In this document: piece by piece, positions 1-8,234 of the stretch | Layout: each line of letters opens with the position of its first letter | Position numbering within the stretch: position 1 is the first letter of the stretch | Assembly (NCBI RefSeq): GCF_008932245.1 | Contig: NZ_CP034910.1 | Coordinates: 682,001-746,000 of the forward strand | Length of the DNA stretch: 64,000 nucleotides | Origin: Sinorhizobium alkalisoli | GTDB lineage: Bacteria; Pseudomonadota; Alphaproteobacteria; Rhizobiales; Rhizobiaceae | Reading direction: 5' to 3' | Translations under genes and position numbers: made by a program | The notes under the pieces: generated by a model | What the model was told of the DNA's origin: nothing | The model's input: the letters and a program-made list of their open reading frames with translations, nothing else | Database searches by the model: none

Positions 1-10
1 TGGAGTTCCG

Positions 11-424
11 ATGACCCGCAACAAGTTCAAGACCCTGATCGCCGCGTTCCTCGCAGCCGGTCTCAGCCAGCCGCTATTGTCTGCGCCGGCCCATGCCGGA
101 GGCTCGGTGTCGCTCACCTATGCCCCGGCGACCGCCCAAAATGCCGGTGTCCTGGCGACAGGCCTGCGCGCCTACTCGCTCTATCGCGGCTGGCGAAGCG
201 CCAGCATCCGCCAGTCGGGCGACGGCAATGCCGCCGGGATCGGCCAGAACGGCCGCGGCAATCTCGGCATCATTCGGCAAAAGGGGAGCGGTCATTCGGC
301 CATCCTGCAGCAGAACGGCGACGATAATGCCTACGGCATTTTCCAATACGGCAAACGCACCGCCGCCAATATCGAGCAGAACGGCAATGGCGGCAGCGGC
401 GTCACCCTCAGCTACGGTTGGTGA
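11..424 (+). CDS. Short secreted curlin-repeat protein (CsgA/CsgB-like)
   Basis: The protein has 137 residues. Residues 1-29 read as a Sec signal peptide: basic start, hydrophobic core, cleavage near SAPAHAG. From about residue 64 on there are three to four degenerate repeats of the curlin type, spaced by about 22 residues (SIRQSGDGNAAGIGQNG, IIRQKGSGHSAILQQNG, IFQYGKRTAANIEQNG). Curlin repeats fold into amyloid fibres on the cell surface, so an extracellular adhesion or biofilm role is inferred. It is short for a major curlin and could be a minor subunit or nucleator. A GGAG lies just before the ATG. Other csg genes, if present, would be left of the window. Confidence 0.75.
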   Translation: MTRNKFKTLIAAFLAAGLSQPLLSAPAHAGGSVSLTYAPATAQNAGVLATGLRAYSLYRGWRSASIRQSGDGNAAGIGQNGRGNLGIIRQKGSGHSAILQQNGDDNAYGIFQYGKRTAANIEQNGNGGSGVTLSYGW

Positions 425-454
425 CCCGTCCCAGGCGACGTGGCCGAACGGCAT

Positions 455-1432
455 TCATGTCACGATTTTGCTACGTGTAGTGATATTAGTCGAGTCAAGT
501 TCTTGAGATGGCAATTCGCTGTTGCGGGGCTGGCTTTCCCTCATTAACCAATCCTGAACCGCCTTGCCGGCGTCAAAAGGCTCTGCCTTTTGAGAACGTA
601 GCAGGTAATAGCCATGTTCGGTGCAGATATTCAGATCTCCCTGTGGCCGGACCAGTTTCCCCTGATCCAAAAACGAATCAACGAGATGACGCCAGCCAAG
701 TGCAATCCCCAGTCCGTCGATGGCGGCCTGTATCGAATGCGAATAGGTGTTGAATACCACTGCCTGTTCCAACTCGGTCGCCGCGTGTCCGGCCTTTGCC
801 AGCCAGGCTTTCCAATTCATCCATTCGGTATGATTCGATGACACCTCGATCAGATCCAGCCCGGACAATGACGAAAGATCGCGTGCGGTCGGGTTGGCCT
901 CAAGATAGTCCGGTGAACATATTGGAAAGATCGACTCGTCGAACAGCAGTTGAGAATCATAGCCCGGCCAATTGCCGTCGCCCCGCAAAATCGCCAAGTC
1001 GACCGATTCTGACAGGCATTCCTCGTCGTTATCCGAGGCAACCAGCATGATCCTGACATGCTTGTTCGCGCGGTTGAATTCCTGCAGCCTCGGCATCAGC
1101 CAGAGCGAGGCAACTGAATTGGTCGCGGCGAGTTTTACCGGCTTGTCCTGATATTCCGCAATGATCTTGCGCGAAGCGTCGCGCAATGTCTGAAGCGCCG
1201 GCTGAATTTGACTCAGAAAGGATATCCCCTGCGCCGTCAGGATGATCGAGCGAGGACCGCGGTGAAACAGCGGCACGTCATAATGCAACTCTAGCAGTCG
1301 TACTTTGCGGCTGATTGCAGTCTCGCTGATATTCAACTTTTTTGACGCGCTGACAAAGCTCTGGTATTCGGCTGCGGCCTCGAACGCCAATAGATAGTCC
1401 AGCGGCGGCAAAGACGGGTTTCCCTTGGCCAT
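455..1432 (-). CDS. LysR-family transcriptional regulator (GcvA-like)
   Basis: The 325-residue protein has an N-terminal winged helix-turn-helix at about residues 10-70 (FVSASKKLNISETAISRKV is the recognition region) and a substrate-binding effector domain from about 95 to 295. The architecture is that of GcvA-type LysR regulators. It is transcribed divergently from tdm, 230 bp away, so control of tdm in response to a methylated amine or glycine-type ligand is a reasonable inference. The C-terminal 25 residues are polar and probably disordered. The ligand cannot be told from sequence. Confidence 0.85.
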   Translation of the reverse strand: MAKGNPSLPPLDYLLAFEAAAEYQSFVSASKKLNISETAISRKVRLLELHYDVPLFHRGPRSIILTAQGISFLSQIQPALQTLRDASRKIIAEYQDKPVKLAATNSVASLWLMPRLQEFNRANKHVRIMLVASDNDEECLSESVDLAILRGDGNWPGYDSQLLFDESIFPICSPDYLEANPTARDLSSLSGLDLIEVSSNHTEWMNWKAWLAKAGHAATELEQAVVFNTYSHSIQAAIDGLGIALGWRHLVDSFLDQGKLVRPQGDLNICTEHGYYLLRSQKAEPFDAGKAVQDWLMRESQPRNSELPSQELDSTNITTRSKIVT

Positions 1433-1542
1433 ACTTTGTCCCTGAGATTAGGCGGGAAACGGAGCCGATTGCATGACCTTTTGCAACAAGTGACTGGTCA
1501 GTGGGCGCATCCGTTTTGCCGCGAATTTCTTTGGGCATAGCG

Positions 1543-1558
1543 TATCAAAAAAATATTC
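1543..1558. promoter_or_regulatory. A-tract motif shared with the mgsA promoter region
   Basis: TATCAAAAAAATATTC lies 105 bp upstream of the tdm start, in the LysR/tdm divergent region. A near copy with three extra bases lies upstream of mgsA at 21382-21400. It may be a common regulator site or simply two A-rich promoters. Confidence 0.3.
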
Positions 1559-1662
1559 AGAGAAAACCGCGTTTCGCACCACTATGCCTGGGTATCCGGC
1601 TGAAACGTTTCCGGCTGCAATAAGAGCTTGAATACAAGGTCTCGCGGAGAGGAGGACTGCCA

Positions 1663-4029
1663 ATGAATGTCCAAGCCATTTTTCCAACTCCGACGTCCCG
1701 CGCAGGCGTTCTGACGCCCGGACTGCCGCTTCTGCCACATGGGATGGAGCGTCATCCCGTACCGGGCGGTGGCAGTAGAGCGGTCCGGATAGAGCAGGGG
1801 GATGAGATTACGGTGCAGGACCGCGAAGGCCTGCAACCGGTGGAGGTCATCTTTTTCGCGCCGAGTGGCAATTCGGATGCAGGGATGCTGGGGCTGAGAG
1901 GTGGGCGCGATCCCAAGGCGCTGAAAACTGCTTTGCTGGGCGATATTTCGGGCAAGCGCGTGCTAAAGGCACTCAACGCTGCCGGTTTCGACATTGGAAA
2001 GGCTGACGGGGCCGTACTCTTCGAAGCGGGGTCACGACCGGGCGATTATGTCAGCTTCACGGCTTCCTGCGATGGGCTTTTGATCGTCTGTGCGGCGGGC
2101 GGTGCGATGGAGCCCCATGAGCAATGGGCCCCGACCGAGGTGGTGCTGTATGTGCGCCGTAGCAATCCGGACCGCGCCAGGGAAAACCTCGCCCCCCCTG
2201 ATCCACTGGCCGACCCGCTGCTGGACCTCAATATCCAGCCCGGCGAGGCAAATGCATACGAGGTGCGCAAGGGTCAGTTCATTCAGGTGCTGGACGTGAA
2301 GGGCCGGGAATGTTCCGATTTTCAGGCATTTTCCCTGCGCGCACTGGATCGCGGTCTCGAACGCGAGATCGACCCCACGACGACGCGGTCGCTGATGGGC
2401 TCGCTCTATCCGCAACCGGGGATCTACTCGAAATATTTCTCTGTTGATCATGAGCCCCTGGTGGAGATCGTGCGCGATACCGTCGGGCGACACGACACGT
2501 TCGGATTGGCTTGCACGGCGCGCTATTACGAGGATCTGGGATATCCCGGGCACGTCAACTGCTCGGATAATATCAACATCGAGATGCTTGCGCATGGTAT
2601 CCGTCCCCGTGGGGGCTGGCCGGCGATCAATTTTTTCTTCAACACAATGCTGGATGATACCCACGCGATCAGCATGGACGAACCCTTTTCACGTCCCGGC
2701 GATTATGTGCTGCTGCGCGCGCTGACCGATCTGGTTTGCGTCTCGACCGCCTGTCCTTGCGACGTGGACCCGGCCAATGGCTGGAATCCGACGGATATTC
2801 AGGTTCGCACTTACGAAAAAACCAACGAATTCAGTCGATCGATCGGCTGGCGCAAGACACCGGAGGCGGATGTGGAAGAGACGAAGAAAACGGGATTTCA
2901 TGATTGCTTTGCGCGTTACACCCGGGATTTCAGGGAATATGCGGGCTATTGGTTGCCCAATCAGATGACCAACCACGGTGCGATCGCCGAATACTGGGCG
3001 GCGCGGGAAAAGGCCGCGGTGATGGATCTCAGTCCGCTGCGCAAATACGAGGTGACGGGCCCGGACGCCGAGGCGCTGATGCAGCTGTGCGTTACCCGCG
3101 ATATCAAAAAGCTTGCCGTCTCGGGCATTGTCTATACCGCCATGTGCTACGAGCATGGTGGGATGATAGATGATGGCACGGTCTTCCGGCTGGGAGCCGA
3201 GAATTTTCGCTGGATCGGCGGCAACGACCAGTCCGGTTTGTGGCTGCGCAAACAGGCTGAAGAGCGCGAGTTGAACGCCTGGGTGCGTGCCTCGACCGAT
3301 CATCACTGCAACATCGCGGTGCAAGGCCCGCTTAGCCGGGATATTTTGAAACAGGTGATCTGGACGCCGCCGCAGCAGGCTACGGTTGAGGAACTTCCTT
3401 GGTTCCGCCTGACCATTGGGCGGATCGGGGATTTTCACGGCCCTGCAGTTGTGGTCAGCCGTACCGGATATTCCGGCGAGCTGGGCTACGAGGTGTTCTG
3501 CCATCCAAAGGACGCCGAGGCGGTATTCGATGCAATCTGGGCGGTGGGAGAACCCATGGGAATGATTCCTCTGGGGCTGGCCGCGCTGGACATGCTGCGG
3601 ATTGAGGCGGGGTTGATCTTTGCCGGTTCGGAATTCGACGATCGGACTGATCCAATGGAGGCGGGCATTGGCTTTACTGTTCCGCTGAAGACCAAGGAGG
3701 ACGATTTCATCGGTCGTGCGGCACTGGAACGGCGCAAGGCGAATCCGCAGAAGAAGCTGGTCGGGCTGGAACTGGATGGCGGCATCGTGCCGGCACCCGG
3801 AGATTGCGTGCACGTCGGCAAGCCTCAGATCGGGGTAGTGACCTCGGCGGTGAAATCGCCAACACTGGGCAAGGTCATTGCGTTGGCGCGACTGGATGTG
3901 ACCTATGCCGAACTGGGTCATCGGGTCGAGATCGGTCGGCTTGATGGCAATCAGAAACGCCTTCCGGCTACCATCGTTCCCTTCCCGCATTTCGACCCCA
4001 GCAAGGAACGCGTCAGGGGGAACTATTGA
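1663..4029 (+). CDS. tdm: Trimethylamine N-oxide demethylase (aldolase), Tdm
   Basis: The 788-residue, two-domain protein has a DUF1989 (urea-carboxylase-associated type) zinc domain at about residues 1-390 and a GcvT/DmgDH-like folate-binding domain at about 420-780. Tdm of methylotrophs has this fusion and length and splits TMAO into dimethylamine and formaldehyde in the cytoplasm. Cys284, Cys300 and Cys364 keep the 16- and 64-residue spacing that I recall for the zinc ligands of Methylocella Tdm. The C-terminal domain has the GcvT signatures SRTGYSGELGYEVF and LGLAALDMLRIEAG. An AGGAGG-type ribosome site precedes the ATG. tmm, which makes its substrate, lies 2.6 kb downstream on the same strand. 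A dimethylglycine dehydrogenase-like annotation would come from the C-terminal half alone. Confidence 0.88.
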   Translation: MNVQAIFPTPTSRAGVLTPGLPLLPHGMERHPVPGGGSRAVRIEQGDEITVQDREGLQPVEVIFFAPSGNSDAGMLGLRGGRDPKALKTALLGDISGKRVLKALNAAGFDIGKADGAVLFEAGSRPGDYVSFTASCDGLLIVCAAGGAMEPHEQWAPTEVVLYVRRSNPDRARENLAPPDPLADPLLDLNIQPGEANAYEVRKGQFIQVLDVKGRECSDFQAFSLRALDRGLEREIDPTTTRSLMGSLYPQPGIYSKYFSVDHEPLVEIVRDTVGRHDTFGLACTARYYEDLGYPGHVNCSDNINIEMLAHGIRPRGGWPAINFFFNTMLDDTHAISMDEPFSRPGDYVLLRALTDLVCVSTACPCDVDPANGWNPTDIQVRTYEKTNEFSRSIGWRKTPEADVEETKKTGFHDCFARYTRDFREYAGYWLPNQMTNHGAIAEYWAAREKAAVMDLSPLRKYEVTGPDAEALMQLCVTRDIKKLAVSGIVYTAMCYEHGGMIDDGTVFRLGAENFRWIGGNDQSGLWLRKQAEERELNAWVRASTDHHCNIAVQGPLSRDILKQVIWTPPQQATVEELPWFRLTIGRIGDFHGPAVVVSRTGYSGELGYEVFCHPKDAEAVFDAIWAVGEPMGMIPLGLAALDMLRIEAGLIFAGSEFDDRTDPMEAGIGFTVPLKTKEDDFIGRAALERRKANPQKKLVGLELDGGIVPAPGDCVHVGKPQIGVVTSAVKSPTLGKVIALARLDVTYAELGHRVEIGRLDGNQKRLPATIVPFPHFDPSKERVRGNY

Positions 4030-4506
4030 AACATGGACTTAATCCCTGTCTGCGACCGGCAGACAGCTCCGCTGTGAGCGCGCATATTGCCCGCGCGATG
4101 TTTGGAGGACCCCTCTGCGGCTGAATTCATTCATATTCCAGTTGCGATCCGCGGACTTATAGGTGCATCCGACCATATCACCTGGCCGGATGCACCTTGA
4201 GCGCGTTTGGTGGTGCCGGGCCTGATTGGACCTTGGCTCCACGGGAAACGCTACCCAGAGGCGCGGTTTTCCGGCGAGCAAAAAGGAACCGCCGTTGGAC
4301 CGGATGGCAGCCAATTAGCCCCGGATCGGTTCAGTCAAGGGCGGCGCCGGCTGCCGGTTCCCGAGTCCGTTCAACCGTGTTACTGGACCGGATTCAACAA
4401 ATGTTTCAAACTGGGATTCGTGCGGCGGCCAGATTCGTCTGGTGCCAGTGGCCCGCAGGGCAGAACTGATATGCAGGGTCGTGAAATGAAGGCCGAGGAC
4501 GACCAG
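4030..4506. other. Intergenic region between tdm and the GntR gene
   Basis: About 480 bp without a convincing gene. The reading frame of the following GntR gene stays open back to 4207, but the upstream residues show no family character. The region holds the 11-bp-stem hairpin at 4161-4197 and presumably the promoter of the GntR gene. Confidence 0.5.
4161..4197 (+). terminator. 11-bp perfect hairpin downstream of tdm
   Basis: AGGTGCATCCG (4161-4171) pairs perfectly with CGGATGCACCT (4187-4197) across a 15-base loop, 130 bp after the tdm stop. There is no T-run after it, so it is either a weak terminator, a mRNA 3'-end stabiliser or an operator for the next gene. Confidence 0.4.
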
Positions 4507-5214
4507 ATGACGTCTCAAATCATCGCTACCCACTCGGTGGGAGCGACGGTACAGACTGTCTTGGATCGATTGTTTGCGAAAATAAGGTCGGAGGAGTATT
4601 CGCTGAATACACGCCTTCCGTCGGAACGGGCGCTGGCTTCGGAGATGGGGGTGGCGCGCAACACGGTGCGCGAGGCGCTGGATGTATTGGAAGACTGCAA
4701 TGTCATCAAACGACGTCCCGGCAGCGGCAGTTTCGTTACCTATCGCTCGGAAGATGCGCCGCAGCAGGGGGATAGCTCCGTCGCAATGGAGACCAGCCCA
4801 TTAGACCACCTTGTCGTGCGAGGTATACTTGAACCCGAAATGGTCCGCCTTGCCGTCATCAACATGACTCCGCGGGAAGTATGGGAACTGGAACAACTCA
4901 TGTCGAAGATCGAAGGCGTGCATACCGATGTCGCCGCCTTCGTGAAATGCGAAGAGGAAATCTATCGCAAAATTGCCGAGGGGACGCGTAATCCCCTGCT
5001 GGCATCCTGCTACAATCTGGCGATCGAGGCTTGCAGAGTGAGCTTGCGCACCACGCTGCTTCGCCGGCATTTGACCCCGAAACGTATTCTTGAATATCAA
5101 CAGCGCTACAACTCGCTGTTCAACGCCATTGCCTCTCGCGACGTGGAGCGAGCCGTCGAGTTCATCAAGCTGCACCTGCTCGAGGAGCAGAAGCTATTTT
5201 TTCGGGATAATTGA
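4507..5214 (+). CDS. GntR-family regulator, FadR/FCD subfamily
   Basis: Taking the ATG at 4507 gives 235 residues, the usual FadR-family length; a GAGG lies eight bases before it. In-frame ATGs at 4471 and 4486 are alternatives. The winged helix is at about residues 12-78 (LPSERALASEMGVARNTVREAL), followed by an all-helical FCD ligand domain with the usual LDHLVVRGILEPEMVRLA entry. It lies between tdm and the tmm-divergent gene, so it is the natural candidate regulator of TMA/TMAO use. Its last 21 bases overlap the end of the convergent substrate-binding-protein gene. Confidence 0.85.
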   Translation: MTSQIIATHSVGATVQTVLDRLFAKIRSEEYSLNTRLPSERALASEMGVARNTVREALDVLEDCNVIKRRPGSGSFVTYRSEDAPQQGDSSVAMETSPLDHLVVRGILEPEMVRLAVINMTPREVWELEQLMSKIEGVHTDVAAFVKCEEEIYRKIAEGTRNPLLASCYNLAIEACRVSLRTTLLRRHLTPKRILEYQQRYNSLFNAIASRDVERAVEFIKLHLLEEQKLFFRDN

Positions 5215-6510
5215 TTCCGGTATCCGCGGCTGCAGAGCAGCTTCATTCCCGAACGAGCGCAGGCGCTGTTCCCAAAGCTGGCCCAAATCCGACATTTCCT
5301 GTTTGAGACGGTCGCCGTTGCGTTTCAGCCAGCGGGGAATCGAGCCGAAAGCAGCAATTTTTGCCTTGCCGTGTTTCAGCGTTACCACCGGCCAGTCTCC
5401 GACCAGCGCGTTATCGATCCCGAACATGCTCTCGCCCCACCAATGCGCCGGACCGAAGGCGTGGGTGACATGGCCAAGCTGCTTCATTGCCGCCAATACG
5501 GGTAGAGGATTGACGCTGTTGCATTTTTCAACCGCCGCATGCCAGATGTCCAGGATGGCGGCATACTCCCAGCTTACCGCAGTCCATGTTCCGGGGAAGC
5601 GGCGGTTGTATTCGTCGAAGAAGCTTTTCGGCTGGTTGAAGAAAAACGTCTTTTCCTGCAGCTTTTCATCATCGAAATCCGGAAACTGGAAGACGAAACC
5701 TTCCATGAATTCCACAGATGTCTGGGCAATCAACCGGTCGTAATAATCCAATGTGCAGGATATCAACTGGCCCTTGAAGCCCTGCGCATGGGCATATTCG
5801 GTCATAGCATGGACCATTGGCGTATAACCGGTGCACCAGCACAGGATGTCGGCGTTCGAATCCAGCATTGGCTGCACGATTCCGGCTGCATCGGTCGTGC
5901 CGGGATCGTACTGAATTTCCTTGGCAATCCCAACATTAGCGGCTTTGAAGGCTGCGCGATAAGTCGCAAGTGAGGGAAGGCCATGCGCATCGGACTGGCT
6001 GCAGATCGCGACGGTCCGAAGCTCCGGTCTGGCTTGGGCCAGCCAGTCCACCCCGGTCACGTTGTAGATCGGATGTAGTTCGCTGGGGGCGATCAGGTAA
6101 GGTGTATCCGGAGACAGGTCGCTAGGCAGCAAGGTCGAAGTCAGGACTTTGCGATGGGTCAGGTAGTCGCGTATCTGCGCCATCGTATCTCCACCCAGCA
6201 TCATCAGCAGCTTGATGTCATGCTGTTCTATGAGATGGCGTGCACCCTTCGCAGCCTGCCCGGCATCGTAGCCGCAATCATATTCCACGATCTTTATCGG
6301 ATAGCGCCTTCCGTTGATCAGCAAGCCGCCGGTTTTGTTCAGCCAGTCCTCCCAGATTCGGCAACCATGCAATCCGGGCAAGCCCCATGATTCCACCTGA
6401 CCGCTAAGCGGAGCCAGGAATCCGATGTTCACCGTGTTCGGCATGCCGACGGACAGTCGGGGCAGGACACTGGAAACCGCGAGTTGATGGGCAAAGCTGG
6501 AATTCTGCAT
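5194..6510 (-). CDS. Substrate-binding-type protein (Leu/Ile/Val-binding fold) lacking an obvious signal peptide
   Basis: The protein has about 438 residues from the ATG at 6510; a TTG at 6528 and an ATG at 6444 are alternatives. The fold begins at VNIGFLAPLSGQVESWG and matches the type I periplasmic-binding family used by branched-chain amino acid, urea and amide ABC systems. No signal sequence, lipobox or long hydrophobic core is visible before it, and no ABC permease or ATPase gene is near. It is divergent from tmm and convergent, with a 21-bp overlap, with the GntR gene. A cytoplasmic ligand sensor of the AmiC kind is possible; an exported binding protein working with an ABC system elsewhere is the alternative. 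Confidence 0.72.
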   Translation of the reverse strand: MQNSSFAHQLAVSSVLPRLSVGMPNTVNIGFLAPLSGQVESWGLPGLHGCRIWEDWLNKTGGLLINGRRYPIKIVEYDCGYDAGQAAKGARHLIEQHDIKLLMMLGGDTMAQIRDYLTHRKVLTSTLLPSDLSPDTPYLIAPSELHPIYNVTGVDWLAQARPELRTVAICSQSDAHGLPSLATYRAAFKAANVGIAKEIQYDPGTTDAAGIVQPMLDSNADILCWCTGYTPMVHAMTEYAHAQGFKGQLISCTLDYYDRLIAQTSVEFMEGFVFQFPDFDDEKLQEKTFFFNQPKSFFDEYNRRFPGTWTAVSWEYAAILDIWHAAVEKCNSVNPLPVLAAMKQLGHVTHAFGPAHWWGESMFGIDNALVGDWPVVTLKHGKAKIAAFGSIPRWLKRNGDRLKQEMSDLGQLWEQRLRSFGNEAALQPRIPESIIPKK

Positions 6511-6590
6511 GTCTGTAAGTATCACCAAAAGCTAAGAGAATCATCCTCTTTGGAAGAAACTTTTTCTCCTTACAGGAAATTTGTTGACAG

Positions 6591-6659
6591 ATTGGTATAA
6601 TCAGAGGCAGCATGCACTGAACCAATAGTACCAAAAAATAAAGTTCGGTCCATACCAAT
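6591..6659. promoter_or_regulatory. tmm upstream region with ATTGGTAT / ATACCAAT inverted half-sites
   Basis: ATTGGTAT at 6591-6598 and its exact inverse ATACCAAT at 6652-6659 flank a middle copy-like stretch ACCAATAGTACCAA (6621-6634). The right half-site touches the ribosome site AGGAGGGG at 6660. Spaced GGT/ACC half-sites are typical of GntR/FadR operators, and the GntR gene of this module is close by. TATAAT at 6596-6601 may be part of a promoter, but no -35 at normal spacing is clear. Confidence 0.4.
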
Positions 6660-6672
6660 AGGAGGGGAGAAT

Positions 6673-8172
6673 ATGAAAGCTAAGCGAGTAGCCATCATCG
6701 GCGCGGGCCCCTCGGGCTTGGCACAGTTGCGTGCGTTTCAGTCGGCAGCCGAGAAGGGTGAAGAGATCCCCGAGATTGTCTGTTTTGAAAAGCAGAGTAA
6801 CTGGGGCGGTCTGTGGAACTACACCTGGCGCACCGGTTTGGACGAAAATGGTGAGCCGGTTCACTGCTCGATGTATCGTTACCTGTGGTCGAATGGTCCC
6901 AAGGAGGGCCTTGAGTTCGCCGATTATTCCTTTGAAGAACACTTCGGGAAGCAGATTGCATCCTATCCCCCTCGTGCCGTGTTGTTCGACTATATCGAGG
7001 GCCGCGTGCTCAAGGCCGGTGTGCGCAAGTGGATTCGCTTCAACTCGGTCGTCCGGTGGGTAGAATACAATCAGGACAGGGGTGATTTCACCGTTACGGT
7101 GCACGACCATGAAAAGGACAATACTTATCGGGAAGATTTCGATCATGTGATCGTCGCTACGGGCCATTTTTCGACCCCGAACGTGCCCTATTATGAAGGA
7201 TTCGATACCTTCAACGGCCGCATTCTGCACGCACATGACTTTCGAGATGCCCGAGAATTCATGGGGCAAGATATCCTCGTCGTGGGCTCCTCCTACTCGG
7301 CGGAGGATATCGGCTCGCAATGCTGGAAATACGGCGCGAGATCTATCATCAGTTCGTATCGCAGTGCTCCCATGGGTTTTAAATGGCCTGATAACTGGGA
7401 GGAAAAGCCGGGCATTCAGCGGGTCGAGAATAGGACAGTCCATTTCATCGATGGGACCAGCAAGGATATCGATGCGATCATCCTTTGCACGGGTTACAAG
7501 CATTTCTTCAATTTCCTGCCGGACGATCTGCGTCTGAAGACCGCCAACCGCCTGGCGACCGCCGATCTCTATAAAGGTGTGGTCTATGTGCATAACCCCA
7601 AGCTGTTCTATTTGGGCATGCAGGACCAGTGGTTCACCTTCAACATGTTCGACGCACAAGCATGGTGGGTTCGCGACGCAATCATGGGCAAGATCGAGGT
7701 TCCGGCAGACAGGCAGGTCATGATGGCCGATGTCGCCGCGCGCGAGGAACGCGAGGAAGCCTCGGATGATGTCAAATACGCGATCAAATACCAGGGCGAC
7801 TATGTTCTGGAGCTGATCGAAGAGACCGACTATCCGACCTTCGACGTGGAGGGGGCTTGTCAGGCTTTCTATGAGTGGAAACATCACAAAGCCGACAACA
7901 TCATGACTTTCCGCGATAACTCGTACAAATCGGTCATCACCGGAACCACGGCCCCCGTTCACCACACTCCCTGGAAAGACGCCCTGGACGATTCATTCGA
8001 AGCCTATCTGCAAACTGAGACGGCTGTAGCTGTGCCGACACTTGGGCGGATCTACGGGGCACTACCAAAAACTATGGGTGGCGCGCCGGGAAACCGGCCA
8101 GGAGCAGATGGTGCAACTCCGTTACGGAGCAGCGATCCACATCGGCCTGAAGTCGTGCACGGGGAGCCATGA
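6673..8172 (+). CDS. tmm: Trimethylamine monooxygenase (flavin-containing), Tmm
   Basis: The 499-residue class B flavin monooxygenase oxidises trimethylamine to TMAO with NADPH and O2. The FAD motif GAGPSG is at residues 10-15, the FMO signature [11 protein letters not shown] near 180, and the NADPH motif [12 protein letters not shown] near 203. Homology to known Tmm proteins appears to end around residue 445 (DDSFEAYL). The last 54 residues are Gly/Pro/Arg rich, resemble no part of the family and probably come from loss of the original stop. A strong AGGAGGGG ribosome site precedes the ATG. The product feeds Tdm. Base composition is more A+T rich than in the dmm genes that follow. Confidence 0.9.
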   Translation: MKAKRVAIIGAGPSGLAQLRAFQSAAEKGEEIPEIVCFEKQSNWGGLWNYTWRTGLDENGEPVHCSMYRYLWSNGPKEGLEFADYSFEEHFGKQIASYPPRAVLFDYIEGRVLKAGVRKWIRFNSVVRWVEYNQDRGDFTVTVHDHEKDNTYREDFDHVIVATGHFSTPNVPYYEGFDTFNGRILHAHDFRDAREFMGQDILVVGSSYSAEDIGSQCWKYGARSIISSYRSAPMGFKWPDNWEEKPGIQRVENRTVHFIDGTSKDIDAIILCTGYKHFFNFLPDDLRLKTANRLATADLYKGVVYVHNPKLFYLGMQDQWFTFNMFDAQAWWVRDAIMGKIEVPADRQVMMADVAAREEREEASDDVKYAIKYQGDYVLELIEETDYPTFDVEGACQAFYEWKHHKADNIMTFRDNSYKSVITGTTAPVHHTPWKDALDDSFEAYLQTETAVAVPTLGRIYGALPKTMGGAPGNRPGADGATPLRSSDPHRPEVVHGEP

Positions 8173-8234
8173 GGCGGAAGCCGGTCGCATCCAGGAAATA
8201 AATATTCCGAATAGGAAAACAAGAGGGAACAATA

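Noticed and set aside
4207..4506. N-terminal extension of the GntR regulator
   Set aside because: The frame is open, but a 335-residue protein would be about 100 residues too long for the family and the extension has no domain; the ATG at 4507 has a suitable ribosome site.
6584..6601. TTGACA and TATAAT as a sigma-70 promoter for tmm
   Set aside because: The two hexamers are only six bases apart, far less than the 16-18 needed, so they cannot form one promoter.
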